Below are positions 51,240 through 60,513 of a DNA stretch of 64,000 bases, piece after piece. The DNA is taken from contig NZ_FTNY01000005.1 of NCBI RefSeq assembly GCF_900156575.1, positions 186,001-250,000 on the forward strand, read 5' to 3'. Made by a program: the position numbers and the translations under genes. The DNA is from Chryseobacterium shigense. GTDB lineage: Bacteria > Bacteroidota > Bacteroidia > Flavobacteriales > Weeksellaceae. The notes beneath the pieces were generated by a model, which saw only the letters and a program-made list of their open reading frames with translations, did not search any database and was not told where the DNA came from. The stretch's first letter is position 1, and each line of letters begins with the position of its first letter.

Positions 51240-52172
51240 ATGAAAATTCTCCTTTTAGATAAAAACCATCCTCTCATCACAGAACAGCTTCTGGCTAAAA
51301 ACTTTGTGCTGGAAGAGGATTTCACATCTTCCTACGATGAGGTTTGCCATAAAATTCAAAATTATGACGGAATCATCATCAGAAGCCGGATACCTTTGGA
51401 CAAAAACTTTCTTGAAAAGGGAAAGAATCTGAAATTTATCGCCAGAGTAGGAGCGGGAATGGAGAATATTGATATTCCTGTTGCTGAAAAGCTGGGAATA
51501 CAGCTCATCAATTCTCCTGAAGGTAACAGAGACTCTGTAGCGGAACATGTTGTAGGCATGCTGTTGATTCTGATGCACCGACTTTTTATTGCTTCTCAGG
51601 AAGTGAAAAACGGGATCTGGAAACGGGAAGAAAACAGAGGTGACGAGCTGCTGGGAAAAACAGTCGGGCTAATCGGATATGGTAATATGGGAAAAGCCAC
51701 CGCTAAAAGATTTTCAGGTTTCGGCTGTAAAGTCATATTTCACGATATCCTTCCCGGGCTTTCGGATGAATATGCCTCACAGGTAAGTCTGGAAGAACTG
51801 AAACAGTCTGCAGATGTCTTAAGTCTTCACATTCCACTCACTTCTGCAACCCATTATCTTATCAATGAAACCTTTATTTCAGAAATGAAAAAAGACTTCT
51901 ATTTTGTGAATACGGCAAGAGGAAAAAATGTAGAAACTAAATATTTAGTTGAAAATCTGAAATCAGGAAAAATAAAAGGGGCATGTTTAGATGTTTTAGA
52001 ATATGAAAAGTCATCTTTTGAACATCTGGAAAATGAAAATGATGATTTAAAATATCTTTTAGAATCAGAAAAAGTTATTGTTACCCCTCATATTGCAGGC
52101 TGGACTCATCAGAGTAAAGAAAAACTTGCTCAAGTGATTGCAGATAAAATTGTGGAGAAGTTTGCAAGGTAG
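51240..52172 (+). CDS. D-2-hydroxyacid dehydrogenase
   Basis: NAD(P)-dependent oxidoreductase of 310 residues. The nucleotide-binding part is GKTVGLIGYGNMGKATAKRF (GxGxxG) with NTARGKNVETKYLVE and VTPHIAGWTHQSKEKLAQ, which holds the catalytic His. The N-terminal part has NYDGIIIRSRIPLDKNFLEKGKNLKFIARVGAGMENID. It is similar to phosphoglycerate dehydrogenase (SerA) but shorter, without an ACT domain, so the substrate is uncertain (phosphoglycerate or another 2-hydroxyacid). It lies in the same direction as the thioesterase, 34 bases downstream. Confidence 0.88.
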   Translation: MKILLLDKNHPLITEQLLAKNFVLEEDFTSSYDEVCHKIQNYDGIIIRSRIPLDKNFLEKGKNLKFIARVGAGMENIDIPVAEKLGIQLINSPEGNRDSVAEHVVGMLLILMHRLFIASQEVKNGIWKREENRGDELLGKTVGLIGYGNMGKATAKRFSGFGCKVIFHDILPGLSDEYASQVSLEELKQSADVLSLHIPLTSATHYLINETFISEMKKDFYFVNTARGKNVETKYLVENLKSGKIKGACLDVLEYEKSSFEHLENENDDLKYLLESEKVIVTPHIAGWTHQSKEKLAQVIADKIVEKFAR

Positions 52173-52231
52173 TCAATCATCCTTGCTGAAGTTACTGATC
52201 TATTTTTGACATCACCTTTTCAAATTATAAA

Positions 52232-52259
52232 AAAGCACAGATCTTACGATCTGTGCTTT
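52232..52259. terminator. Terminator
   Basis: Perfect 12-bp stem AAAGCACAGATC / GATCTGTGCTTT with a TTAC loop, after the dehydrogenase gene; the flanks can serve either strand. Confidence 0.85.
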
Positions 52260-52318
52260 GCCATTTATTGCCGGAAGCTGGTATATTTACACAGCAAAAG
52301 GCAATTTTTACATATTGT

Positions 52319-53740
52319 TTATTTTTTTATGAGTTGGTGTGTGCTTTCAGATCCATCGGCTGTTGCAATTTTAATAAAATAGGTTCCGGTAGGAATTTGC
52401 TGCAGGTTTAATTGATTTGTTTCACCCACTTTGCTCAATAATGCTTTTCCTGAAGCATCTAAAACTTGTACCGATTTAGTGATGTATTCTGATTTTATAA
52501 AGATCATTTCTGAGGCAGGATTTGGGTACAGCAGTAATTTTGTCTTGCCTGATTTTATTTCTTCAACAAGTAACGAAGGCTCCGAGCAGTTTGGAGAAAA
52601 ACTGTCTCCAACAAATGTCCAGCCCTTGTTGTTAATTAATTGATTACGATATATTTGGCCTGCGTTTCCGTAAGTTCTTCCAACTGCTCCTACAAGTCGT
52701 CCAAGTGGAGAATTTGGATTTTCAGCCCAGCCTTTTAATGTTGCCCCATAATTTCCACAATCTAAACCACTGTAGCCAAAAATTTCTGTCAGATTGACTA
52801 TCGGAGAAAGTGTCCAGTTGCCTAAATTCTTATTAAAATTATTATTAGACCAAAACATGCGAGACATGTCGGTAACATTAGATACATCCCAAGAGGAAAT
52901 GTCCTGGTTGAAACTTGGATAAGAAAACATTTGAGCCATATTGGTGACATTTGAAGTATTCCAGTTGTTTAATGGTTGGTTAAACGCCTGAGATGCCTCG
53001 AACATCAGTGACATATTCTGAGCATTTGACACGTTCCAATTATTTATATTCTGGTTGAATGTCTTCGCACGATTAAACATTGAACTCATGTTGGTCACAT
53101 TTGAAACATTCCAACTGCCAATATCCTGGTTGAATGCATCAGCATAAAAGAACATCTGGCTCATATCTGTCACCTTTGAGGTATTCCAACTACCGATTGG
53201 TCTATTAAAAGCTTTGGCATTAAAGAATAAATTGCTCATATTGGTCACATTACCCACATTCCAATTGTTAATGTTGTTGACAATTGATAAGTTGGTGCAA
53301 CCTGAAAAAAACGAGCTAAGGTTAGTAACTTGAGAAAAATCAGGAATATCAGTTGCTGTAATTTGAATATTGGCATATCCGGAAAACATTCCCGATAAAT
53401 TAGTATTCCAGGTAATCTGCCCCCATTGTGTCAGTTCGACAACTTTATCAACATCAGTTCCGGAACCAAGTCTAAAAGTGCCTGTAGGCGTGATTGAAAT
53501 AGCATATGTTCCTATTGAAGGAACATTTATTTCTGTTAAACCTGTATTTCCGGTTCCATTACCTGTAATAGCAGAATTGTTGGTCTTTACATAGGAGTAG
53601 TTGTAGATGCCTTGAGTATTTAATTTTATTTTTAGGTTATTAGCATCGGTCACCAAAAATTTTAATACAAGTGGCGTCTGTGCCCTTAAAGCAATAGTGA
53701 CCAGAAAGAAGAAAGAGAAAAAGTAGATTTTTTTCAACAT
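52319..53740 (-). CDS. BspA-type leucine-rich repeat surface protein with T9SS tail
   Basis: Secreted surface protein of 473 residues. An N-terminal signal (KKIYFFSFFFLVTIALRAQ) leads to a beta-rich region and then DUF285/BspA-type repeats, about 24-25 residues each, containing the motif NVTNMSxMF and FNQDISSWDVS, from about residue 140 to 320. The C-terminal 75 residues (LLLYPNPASEMIFIKSEYITKSVQVLDASGKALL ... GTYFIKIATADGSESTHQLIKK) form a type A T9SS sorting domain. It is exported to the cell surface by T9SS and may bind host or environmental ligands, as known BspA proteins do; the ligand is unknown. Confidence 0.9.
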   Translation of the reverse strand: MLKKIYFFSFFFLVTIALRAQTPLVLKFLVTDANNLKIKLNTQGIYNYSYVKTNNSAITGNGTGNTGLTEINVPSIGTYAISITPTGTFRLGSGTDVDKVVELTQWGQITWNTNLSGMFSGYANIQITATDIPDFSQVTNLSSFFSGCTNLSIVNNINNWNVGNVTNMSNLFFNAKAFNRPIGSWNTSKVTDMSQMFFYADAFNQDIGSWNVSNVTNMSSMFNRAKTFNQNINNWNVSNAQNMSLMFEASQAFNQPLNNWNTSNVTNMAQMFSYPSFNQDISSWDVSNVTDMSRMFWSNNNFNKNLGNWTLSPIVNLTEIFGYSGLDCGNYGATLKGWAENPNSPLGRLVGAVGRTYGNAGQIYRNQLINNKGWTFVGDSFSPNCSEPSLLVEEIKSGKTKLLLYPNPASEMIFIKSEYITKSVQVLDASGKALLSKVGETNQLNLQQIPTGTYFIKIATADGSESTHQLIKK

Positions 53741-54088
53741 TTTTTTTATTTTTTATTGAGTGCAAAAATACATATTTCCCACATATAAGATATTAATACA
53801 AAAAATAAAAATTTAAATAATCGCCTGAATCCAGCATAAATTGTCTTTTATGTGGATGGATTGATTTAAAATATGTGTTTTTAAAGCTTTTCGTAGTAAA
53901 TTTTTAACTTTGAAGAATAGGTGCTTAATCTAAATTATAAAAAAGTTGATCCGCATTGAGAAGATTTGCGTCAGGTGATTTTATATTTTTCAAAAGAGCA
54001 TTGAATAATGTTAAATAATTCATAATCTATATTGTTCTTTCATAATTTATTTTGAGTTTTATTAAATTGCCAGTCATTTTTGAAATCC
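53741..54088. other. AT-rich intergenic region between divergent genes
   Basis: The 348 bases contain no gene. TATTTTTG (complement of 53763-53770) fits a -7 motif for the BspA gene, and TAACTTTG at 53905-53912 could serve the serine hydrolase gene, giving a leader of about 170 bases. No clear -33 elements, hairpins or repeats stand out. Confidence 0.5.
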
Positions 54089-55348
54089 ATGAAGAAGCTA
54101 AATTTTATCCTCATTTTAATTGTTTTTTTATTTTTTTTTTCCTGTAAAAAAGAATCAGATCCAAAAGATTCTGTAACCGAAAATACCAATCTCCCCAATT
54201 ATGGAAATGTAGATCTGAACAATGTATTTACCAAAGCAGAAAGCCAGCTTGGTGACAAAAGAATATTAACAGGGTACATCGATCAATATTATAAAAAGAT
54301 CTGGGAAGGCGGAGACCTGAGTGGCGGAATCCTTGTCGCAAAAGGAGACGATATCATCTATGAAAATTACAGAGGCTTCGGAAGAGAAGGAGATCAGATG
54401 CCCATCAATAAAAATACACCGCTTCATGTGGCTTCAGTTTCCAAGACGTTGACTGCGATGGCCATGTTGAAGCTCGTAGAGGCCGGAAAAATTAAACTTT
54501 CTGATCATCTTACCCAATTTTTCCCGGGATTCCCTTACCCGAATGTTACCGTACAGACTTTGCTCGACCAGAGAAGTGGTCTTCCGAAATACGAATATTT
54601 TATTGCCAAAATACAGCCGGCTCCGGCAGAACTTTCAAAGGCTTTCATCACCAATCAGGATGTCCTGAATATGATCATTAAATACAAACCGGACCTTGCA
54701 AGAGATACCGATACAGGCTTTATGTACTGCAATACCAATTTTGCGATGCTGGCTCTGCTGATAGAGAAGATTACTAAAACTCCTTTTCCGCAGGCGATGA
54801 AAGAAATGGTATTTCAGCCTCTGAAAATGGAGCATACCTACATTTTCCAGGAAAAAGATATTCCTACAGCTGCACAGTCTTTTTATTACGGTGGAAGAAA
54901 ACTATATCCTCTGGACAGGCTTGATCTTATTTATGGAGACAAGAATGTCTATACCACACCAAGAGATCTTTATAATTTTTCCAAAGCGATGTTTTCTAAG
55001 GATTTCCTGAAGCCTGATCTGATGCAGATGGTTTTCACACCCTACAGCAATGAAAAATCGGGAATGAATAATTATGGATTAGGTTTCAGGATGAAAATCT
55101 TTGATAACGGTGAAAAACTTACCTACCATAATGGCTGGTGGCATGGGACCAACTCAGTATTTGCGCATTTGCTGAAATCTAAAGTGACCATTGTTGCGAT
55201 TGGAAACCGATATTCAAATAAAGTCTACACAGCCCTGGCATTATCAGGATTATTCGAGGATTTTCCTGTTCAGAAGGATAAATTGCATAGTGTAATGAAC
55301 GATAATAAAGATACTTTAAATGCCGGACATGAAGTTTTTGGAGAATAA
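54089..55348 (+). CDS. Beta-lactamase-family serine hydrolase, lipoprotein
   Basis: Lipoprotein of about 419 residues (start at MKKLNFILILIVFLFFFSC; lipobox FFSC). The serine beta-lactamase/penicillin-binding fold is shown by SVSK (catalytic Ser-x-x-Lys, in VASVSKTLTAMAMLKLVEAG), YCN (second motif, in MYCNTNFAMLALLIEK) and HxG-type YHNGWWHGTNS. It resembles class C enzymes, esterases or D-aminopeptidases. The substrate is unknown; a role in peptidoglycan or ester hydrolysis at the envelope is plausible. The next gene follows after 23 bases in the same direction. Confidence 0.87.
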   Translation: MKKLNFILILIVFLFFFSCKKESDPKDSVTENTNLPNYGNVDLNNVFTKAESQLGDKRILTGYIDQYYKKIWEGGDLSGGILVAKGDDIIYENYRGFGREGDQMPINKNTPLHVASVSKTLTAMAMLKLVEAGKIKLSDHLTQFFPGFPYPNVTVQTLLDQRSGLPKYEYFIAKIQPAPAELSKAFITNQDVLNMIIKYKPDLARDTDTGFMYCNTNFAMLALLIEKITKTPFPQAMKEMVFQPLKMEHTYIFQEKDIPTAAQSFYYGGRKLYPLDRLDLIYGDKNVYTTPRDLYNFSKAMFSKDFLKPDLMQMVFTPYSNEKSGMNNYGLGFRMKIFDNGEKLTYHNGWWHGTNSVFAHLLKSKVTIVAIGNRYSNKVYTALALSGLFEDFPVQKDKLHSVMNDNKDTLNAGHEVFGE

Positions 55349-55371
55349 TGTTTAATTTTGCTTAAACATCT

Positions 55372-57132
55372 ATGAAAAGACTTCTTCTATTATTCGTCAT
55401 CTGCTTTCTTGCTCATTCATGTGCAAGAGTGGGAGCTCCCGTAGGAGGTCCTAAAGATACCCTGGCTCCAAAGTTTTTAAGCTCAAACATTGATACCACA
55501 AGGATTAATGTCAAAAGAGACATCCATGAGCTCAGACTGGATTTTGATGAGTACATCACTTTAAAGGATATCAATAAAAACCTGATCATATCGCCGCCTA
55601 TTAAAAATATAAAGAGAATTCTTCCCTCTAATATTGCGAATAAGTATGTGATGATTCAATGGGAAGATACGCTTCAGGCCAATACGACTTATAACTTCAA
55701 CTTTGGAAACTCCATTGCAGATAATAACGAAGCTAATATTCTCCGTTATTTCAATTTTGCCTTTTCAACGGGGGATAAATTGGATGACCTCTACGTAAGC
55801 GGAGATATTACAGATGCTTTAGCCATCAAAAAGAAGCAAGGTGAAAATAAATTTGTGGTAGGACTTTACCAGGTAAAAGATACCATCAATTACAAGCAAA
55901 AACCTTACTACATTACAAAAGTGGATGAAGATGGGTATTACGAGCTTAATTATCTTACTCCAGGAAAATATAAGATCATTGCCTTTGAGGATGAAAACGG
56001 AAACTCTGTGTATGATCCCGGAAAAGAAAAAATAGGATTTCAGAAAGAACCGATCGATATTGAAAAGTCTGTTTCAGGGTTGAATTTGAAAATTTATCCT
56101 TCCAAAAAGCCTTTGAAATATGGGGAAATGAAAGAAAGTCCAGGCGGAATTGTTATGACCTTTGAAGGGAATCCTGAGAATGTGAAAGTAGCTTCCATCA
56201 ACGAAAAGCTTCAGGATATTAAGGTGACCCATCGTCCGAAATCAGATTCTGTAAAGATTTGGTTTGATGCTGTAAAAAGCGATGTAGGACAGACAACAAA
56301 TGATAATCTTAAATTCAGTTATGATATCGGCAGTAAGCAGGATACCGTGTCTGTGTTCTATAAGTACAACAAGAAGAACGCAATGGATATTGAGAATGAT
56401 AACGGAGGTCCCGGATTGGCCCCGAATTCAGATTTCAGAATAAAATCCGGCTATATTATTGACAAGATTAGTCCTGAAAAGTGGATTTTGAAAAGCGATA
56501 GTTTAACGACTCAGGAATTCACAGCCAAAATCTCAGAAACCAATCCTTACCAAATCGTGATTCATTCTGATTTTGTGACAGGAAAAAAATACCAGTTAAC
56601 CATTCCAAAAGAAACCGTTTCGTCCTTTTATGCTAAAAATGTGCAGTCCAAACGTTTCGATTTTGAGGTAGAGAAAGTCGATCAGTTCGGAAGTCTTGCC
56701 TTTACTCTTCAGAATGCTCCGGATGCCAGTTATTGGATTCAGCTTCTGGATTCTTCAGATAAGGTAGTGTATTCCAGGTATACGAAAGGGAATACTGTGA
56801 AATTTGATATTCTTAAACCTAATGAATATATTGTACGGATACTGGTCGATAACAATGGAAATAAATTTTGGGACGAAGCTGATTTTGAAACAGAAACTTT
56901 TGCGGAAGATTCATATGTATTCTACAAAAAAGCAATCGTAAGGCCGCTGTGGGAAACCAAGGAAGACTGGGACTTAAAAGATACCAGGACCCTGGATAAT
57001 CCCAAAGGAAATACGCCGAAACCGGTACCAGATACCCCAAAAGAAGATACGCCGGAAGAAACGGTGAAGAAAGAGGTAGAGAAAGAATTGAAGTCGGAAT
57101 CCGGAAATGCTGTATTGACACCGGTAAAATAG
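55372..57132 (+). CDS. Ig-like domain lipoprotein
   Basis: Lipoprotein of 586 residues (signal RLLLLFVICFLAHSC, lipobox AHSC). The first domain (about residues 30-140) has the PVGGPKDTLAPKF and ELRLDFDEYITLKDIN pattern of bacterial Ig-like (Big_5) domains. A middle region and another beta-rich domain follow, and the C-terminus is a Pro/Thr/Glu/Lys-rich linker (TPKPVPDTPKEDTPEET). It is probably anchored in the outer membrane. Families like this occur in Bacteroidota without known activity. Its stop is four bases before the haem-binding gene. Confidence 0.82.
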   Translation: MKRLLLLFVICFLAHSCARVGAPVGGPKDTLAPKFLSSNIDTTRINVKRDIHELRLDFDEYITLKDINKNLIISPPIKNIKRILPSNIANKYVMIQWEDTLQANTTYNFNFGNSIADNNEANILRYFNFAFSTGDKLDDLYVSGDITDALAIKKKQGENKFVVGLYQVKDTINYKQKPYYITKVDEDGYYELNYLTPGKYKIIAFEDENGNSVYDPGKEKIGFQKEPIDIEKSVSGLNLKIYPSKKPLKYGEMKESPGGIVMTFEGNPENVKVASINEKLQDIKVTHRPKSDSVKIWFDAVKSDVGQTTNDNLKFSYDIGSKQDTVSVFYKYNKKNAMDIENDNGGPGLAPNSDFRIKSGYIIDKISPEKWILKSDSLTTQEFTAKISETNPYQIVIHSDFVTGKKYQLTIPKETVSSFYAKNVQSKRFDFEVEKVDQFGSLAFTLQNAPDASYWIQLLDSSDKVVYSRYTKGNTVKFDILKPNEYIVRILVDNNGNKFWDEADFETETFAEDSYVFYKKAIVRPLWETKEDWDLKDTRTLDNPKGNTPKPVPDTPKEDTPEETVKKEVEKELKSESGNAVLTPVK

Positions 57133-57136
57133 AAAT

Positions 57137-57595
57137 ATGAAAACGGTAAAAAAAGTATTATTCTGGACACTGGTTGTTTTTGCACTGATCCAGTTTATTC
57201 CCATTGATAAAGTAAATAAGCCTGTTGACAAAGCCGTTAACTTTGTTGATGCTAAAAAGACTCCTGAGAAGATCGGGGGCTTGATAAAAGGAGCGTGTTA
57301 CGATTGTCATTCCAATGAAACGGTTTATCCGAAATATGCACACATTGCTCCCATTTCATGGTCTATCAAAAGCCATATCAATGAAGGAAGGGAACATCTT
57401 AATTTTTCTATTTGGGGAACTTATAACAAGGAGTTAAAAGAAAGCATGCTGAATAAGGCCATTCAGACGGTACAAAACAAGACCATGCCTATGCCCGGTT
57501 ACATCGTTTATCATAAAGAAGCTAATCTATCTGATGCAGAAAGAACACTGCTGGTTCATTACTTCGAAGAGATGCTAAAAACAAAATCTTACTAG
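57137..57595 (+). CDS. Haem-binding domain protein (CxxCH)
   Basis: A 152-residue protein with an N-terminal anchor or signal (VLFWTLVVFALIQFIP), and one CYDCH motif near residue 55, the typical c-type haem site. The segment PKYAHIAPISWSIKSHINEGREHLNFSIWG matches the Bacteroidota haem-binding domain family. It probably is a periplasmic monohaem cytochrome with an unknown electron partner. It lies four bases after the Ig-like lipoprotein gene. Confidence 0.85.
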   Translation: MKTVKKVLFWTLVVFALIQFIPIDKVNKPVDKAVNFVDAKKTPEKIGGLIKGACYDCHSNETVYPKYAHIAPISWSIKSHINEGREHLNFSIWGTYNKELKESMLNKAIQTVQNKTMPMPGYIVYHKEANLSDAERTLLVHYFEEMLKTKSY

Positions 57596-57618
57596 CAAAA
57601 CAGCAAACCATATAAAAT

Positions 57619-57689
57619 TCCCGCAGATTTTACAGGTCCGGTTCTATGATGTTGATCATGATTCACCACCTGCAGAATCTGCGGGATAT
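57619..57689. terminator. Convergent-gene terminator with long arms
   Basis: TCCCGCAGATT ... CAGGT and ACCTG ... AATCTGCGGGA form long imperfect arms around a loop of about 30 bases, flanked by T-run on the plus side. It lies between the haem-binding gene and the convergent nudix gene. Confidence 0.65.
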
Positions 57690-57700
57690 TTTTTTATAGT

Positions 57701-58216
57701 CTAGATATTCTTCAGATATTCCTTAAAAAACTTCTTTTGAGAGTCAAAAGCAATATCATCAAGATCCAATGCATGTAAAGGAATCCAAACGGCCTCTGAT
57801 ATTTCGGAAAGTTCAAGATTGACCTCAAACTTTTCCGGAACTTGATATTCATAAAACAGATCGATCGTATTGTAATCAATTTCTTTGTATTGATAAACGT
57901 TAGGAAGACTGGCCAAATACGTTAATTTTGAAATATCCACATCAAGCTGAAGTTCTTCATAAAGTTCCCTTTTGCATGCTTCTTCTGCGCTTTCTTTTGG
58001 GTCTACAAAACCTCCTGCCAGATCGAGCTTTCCTTTTTTAGGATCCCGGTTTCTTCTGGTAAGGTAAATTTCGTCACCATGTCGGATAACAACAGCTACC
58101 GCACCGGCAACATTATTATAAAGACGGAAACCACATTCCGGGCAACTCCATTTCTTCTCGCCGTCCCAGTTTAGGGTTTCTTTGCCACAGCTCGGGCAAT
58201 ATTTCAATAATTTCAT
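57701..58216 (-). CDS. Nudix hydrolase with zinc ribbon
   Basis: A 171-residue protein with an N-terminal zinc ribbon (CPSCGK and CPECGF) and a nudix box GGFVDPKESAEEACKRELYEEL that carries the metal-binding Glu residues (REXXEE). This layout is found in NADH pyrophosphatase-like and ADP-ribose-type enzymes. The substrate is a nucleoside diphosphate linked to another group but is not defined. It lies 39 bases after xerD in the same direction. Confidence 0.9.
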   Translation of the reverse strand: MKLLKYCPSCGKETLNWDGEKKWSCPECGFRLYNNVAGAVAVVIRHGDEIYLTRRNRDPKKGKLDLAGGFVDPKESAEEACKRELYEELQLDVDISKLTYLASLPNVYQYKEIDYNTIDLFYEYQVPEKFEVNLELSEISEAVWIPLHALDLDDIAFDSQKKFFKEYLKNI

Positions 58217-58255
58217 CTGTTTATTATTATTTTTTCAAAGGTCAGATGGAACTTC

Positions 58256-59170
58256 TTATTGAGCAATATTAATATTTCTCGGATGGAAATTCAGGATCAC
58301 ATCCCGAAGTTCTTCTGTCTTCAGATGGGTATAGATCTCCGTTGTGGTAATGCTTGAGTGTCCCAGCATTTCCTGGATATAACGAAGGTCTGCTCCATTC
58401 TGTAATAGATGCGTTGCAAAAGAATGTCTGAAAGTATGGGGAGATATTTTTTTGCTTACTCCAGCTTTATCCGTAAGTTCTTTTATGATCAGAAATACGA
58501 TTACCCTGGACATGGATGTCCCACGGCTGTTAAGAAACAGCGTATCCTCATATTTTTTGTTGATCTTGCTGTTCGACCGTACTTCGTTGATGTACGTTTC
58601 CAAAAGTTCGGCAGTATAATCAGCCAAAGGAACGAAACGGGTTTTATTTCCCTTTCCGTTTACTTTAATGTACTGTTCTTTGAAATTGATGTTCGAAATT
58701 TTAAGATCAATAAGTTCAGAGACACGCAATCCGCATCCGTAAAGAACTTCAATGATACAATGGTTTCTCTTTCCGAGGTCAGAATTGGCCTCAATGGCTG
58801 CAATAATCTTGTTGATATCAGGCAGGCTTAAGGTGTCAGGAAGATATAATCCCAATTTTGGTCCTTCAAGTAAAGACGCAGGATTATCTTCTCTGAACTC
58901 ATCCTCAAGCAGAAACTTGAAGAAAGCCTTTATAGAAGAAATCCATCTTGCCTGAGATCTTTCGCTGAATTTTTGTTTGGAAAGATTGAAGATATACTCC
59001 TGTAAGTTTTCGTAGCCGATAGCGTCTGGACCGACGTTTTCCAGATCCACTTCTGCGTAATCTTTTAATTTTTTAATGTCTCGAATATAGGCATCGAGTG
59101 TGTTTTCTGAAAAATTTCTTTCGAAGCGAAGAAATATTTCAAAATCTTTGATCTTTTCATCCCAAGTCAT
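58256..59170 (-). CDS. xerD: Site-specific tyrosine recombinase XerD
   Basis: Resolves chromosome dimers together with XerC at dif. The 304 residues show the N-terminal SAM-like core-binding domain (about residues 1-95) and the catalytic domain with Arg (YGCGLRVSELIDLK), HTFRHSFATHLL (His-x-x-Arg), and the active Tyr in LGHSSITTTEIYTHL. The length is normal for XerD, not an integron or phage integrase. No dif-like site was recognised nearby. The neighbouring dCMP deaminase gene is seven bases upstream. Confidence 0.95.
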   Translation of the reverse strand: MTWDEKIKDFEIFLRFERNFSENTLDAYIRDIKKLKDYAEVDLENVGPDAIGYENLQEYIFNLSKQKFSERSQARWISSIKAFFKFLLEDEFREDNPASLLEGPKLGLYLPDTLSLPDINKIIAAIEANSDLGKRNHCIIEVLYGCGLRVSELIDLKISNINFKEQYIKVNGKGNKTRFVPLADYTAELLETYINEVRSNSKINKKYEDTLFLNSRGTSMSRVIVFLIIKELTDKAGVSKKISPHTFRHSFATHLLQNGADLRYIQEMLGHSSITTTEIYTHLKTEELRDVILNFHPRNINIAQ

Positions 59171-59176
59171 TTGTGC

Positions 59177-59599
59177 TTATTTTTTTAGTTCACAGTCCGA
59201 TATTTGTTCTATTTCAATGTTATGATTTCTCAAGAACGCTATCCCATCGTCGTCTGAATACTCATTAATATACACAAGTCTTGTAATTCCTGCCTGTAGA
59301 ATCAGTTTGCTGCATTCTTTGCAGGGCGACAGCGTTAAATATAACGTGGCACCTTTTGCAGACTGAGTGGAAGCGGCCAGCTTTAATATCGCATTGGCTT
59401 CCGCATGAAGTACATACCAGTGTGTTTTCCCTTCTTCATTTTCACAACAGTTTTCAAACCCCGACGGAGTTCCGTTGTAACCATCTGAAATAATCATCCT
59501 ATCTTTTACGATAAGAGCTCCTACCTGTTTTCTCTTACAGTAGGAAAGTTTTGCCCACTCTTGGGCCATTTTTAGATAAGCTTTATCAAACTTATTCAT
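59177..59599 (-). CDS. Deoxycytidylate (dCMP) deaminase
   Basis: Converts dCMP to dUMP for thymidylate synthesis. The 140 residues contain the zinc-binding HAE motif (HAEANAILKLAA) and PCKEC (LSPCKECSKLI). The N-terminal pattern FDKAYLKMAQEWAKLSYCKRKQVGALIVKD and GYNGTPSGF are family-typical. It lies 42 bases downstream of the enoyl-CoA hydratase gene and seven bases before xerD in a minus-strand group. Confidence 0.95.
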   Translation of the reverse strand: MNKFDKAYLKMAQEWAKLSYCKRKQVGALIVKDRMIISDGYNGTPSGFENCCENEEGKTHWYVLHAEANAILKLAASTQSAKGATLYLTLSPCKECSKLILQAGITRLVYINEYSDDDGIAFLRNHNIEIEQISDCELKK

Positions 59600-59641
59600 A
59601 CCGCAGCATTAGTTTTTTCGAAATAATTTGGATTAAAAATC

Positions 59642-60409
59642 TTAGAAGCTAGGCTTTCTTTTCTCTATAAAAGCAGTAACTCCTTCTTTCTTGTCTTGCA
59701 ATTCAAAAAGTTCTCCGAAAAACTTAATTTCAGATTCAAAACCTTTATCCGTATCAGACAAGTTAACGGCTTGTATAGCCTTTGCTATAGCCATTGGTGA
59801 GTTATGGGCTATAGTACTCGCTAATTCTTTTGTTTTGGTTAATAATTCTTCAATAGGGTATACTTCATTCACCAATCCGATTTCTTTTGCTTTTTGAGCA
59901 GGAATCATTTTAGCGGAGAAGATCATTTCGTTGGCGATGCCTTTTCCTACAAGTTTAGGAAGTCTTTGTGTTCCTCCGTAGCCTGGAATCAATCCAAGGG
60001 TGACTTCCGGAAGTCCCAGTCTCGCATTCTCTGATGCATATCTGATATGACACGCCATGGCAAGCTCTAAACCTCCTCCTAATGCGAAACCGTTAACGGC
60101 CGCAATTACAGGCTTAGATGTATTTTCAATTTTGTTGAACAGGGTATTATGCCCGTTTCTGGCCAGTTCTTCGGCTTTTTCCTGTCCAAAATCACTGAAT
60201 TCTTTTATATCGGCTCCTGCTACGAATGACTTTTCACCGCTTCCTGTAATGATAATAACTCTACAGGTTGGGTCAGCATTCAGTTCATCCATTGCTGAGC
60301 TGATCTCTTGAATCGTTTTTGCATTTAAAGCATTTAAGCTTTGGGGTCTGTTTATTGTTACAACAGCTAATTTGTCTTCTTTTTCTAATAATATATTTTC
60401 GTAACTCAT
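59642..60409 (-). CDS. Enoyl-CoA hydratase/isomerase
   Basis: Crotonase-family enzyme of 255 residues that hydrates enoyl-CoA in fatty-acid beta-oxidation or short-chain metabolism. The oxyanion-hole and active segments are AGADIKEFSDFGQ, NGFALGGGLELAMACHIRYA and LGLPEVTLGLIPGYGGTQRLPKLVGKG, with the conserved Glu. The C-terminus AFIEKRKPSF is typical. The specific pathway is not clear. It is the first gene of a minus-strand run with the dCMP deaminase, xerD and nudix genes; a strong terminator lies just upstream of it. Confidence 0.92.
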   Translation of the reverse strand: MSYENILLEKEDKLAVVTINRPQSLNALNAKTIQEISSAMDELNADPTCRVIIITGSGEKSFVAGADIKEFSDFGQEKAEELARNGHNTLFNKIENTSKPVIAAVNGFALGGGLELAMACHIRYASENARLGLPEVTLGLIPGYGGTQRLPKLVGKGIANEMIFSAKMIPAQKAKEIGLVNEVYPIEELLTKTKELASTIAHNSPMAIAKAIQAVNLSDTDKGFESEIKFFGELFELQDKKEGVTAFIEKRKPSF

Positions 60410-60455
60410 TTTTCCACTTTAAAATATTATTTTCTGCAAATTATAAATTTTTTAC

Positions 60456-60495
60456 AAAAAAAAGGAAAAAATATTGGTTTTTTTTCCTTTTTTTT
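60456..60495 (-). terminator. A/T-rich terminator of katA
   Basis: A8-GG-A6 and T8-CC-T8 form a long perfect stem around TATTGG-type loop, in the gap between katA and the enoyl-CoA hydratase gene. The T-run downstream on the minus strand suits the end of katA. Confidence 0.75.
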
Positions 60496-60513
60496 GATTT
60501 ATCGTTCAAAATA

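Noticed and set aside
52840..53290. Tandem DNA repeat in the BspA gene as a CRISPR-like array
   Set aside because: The repeats encode protein leucine-rich repeats in frame and have no spacers.
58256..59170. XerD as a mobile-element integrase
   Set aside because: Length, motifs and housekeeping neighbours (dCMP deaminase, enoyl-CoA hydratase, nudix) fit chromosomal XerD; no attachment sites or cargo genes seen.
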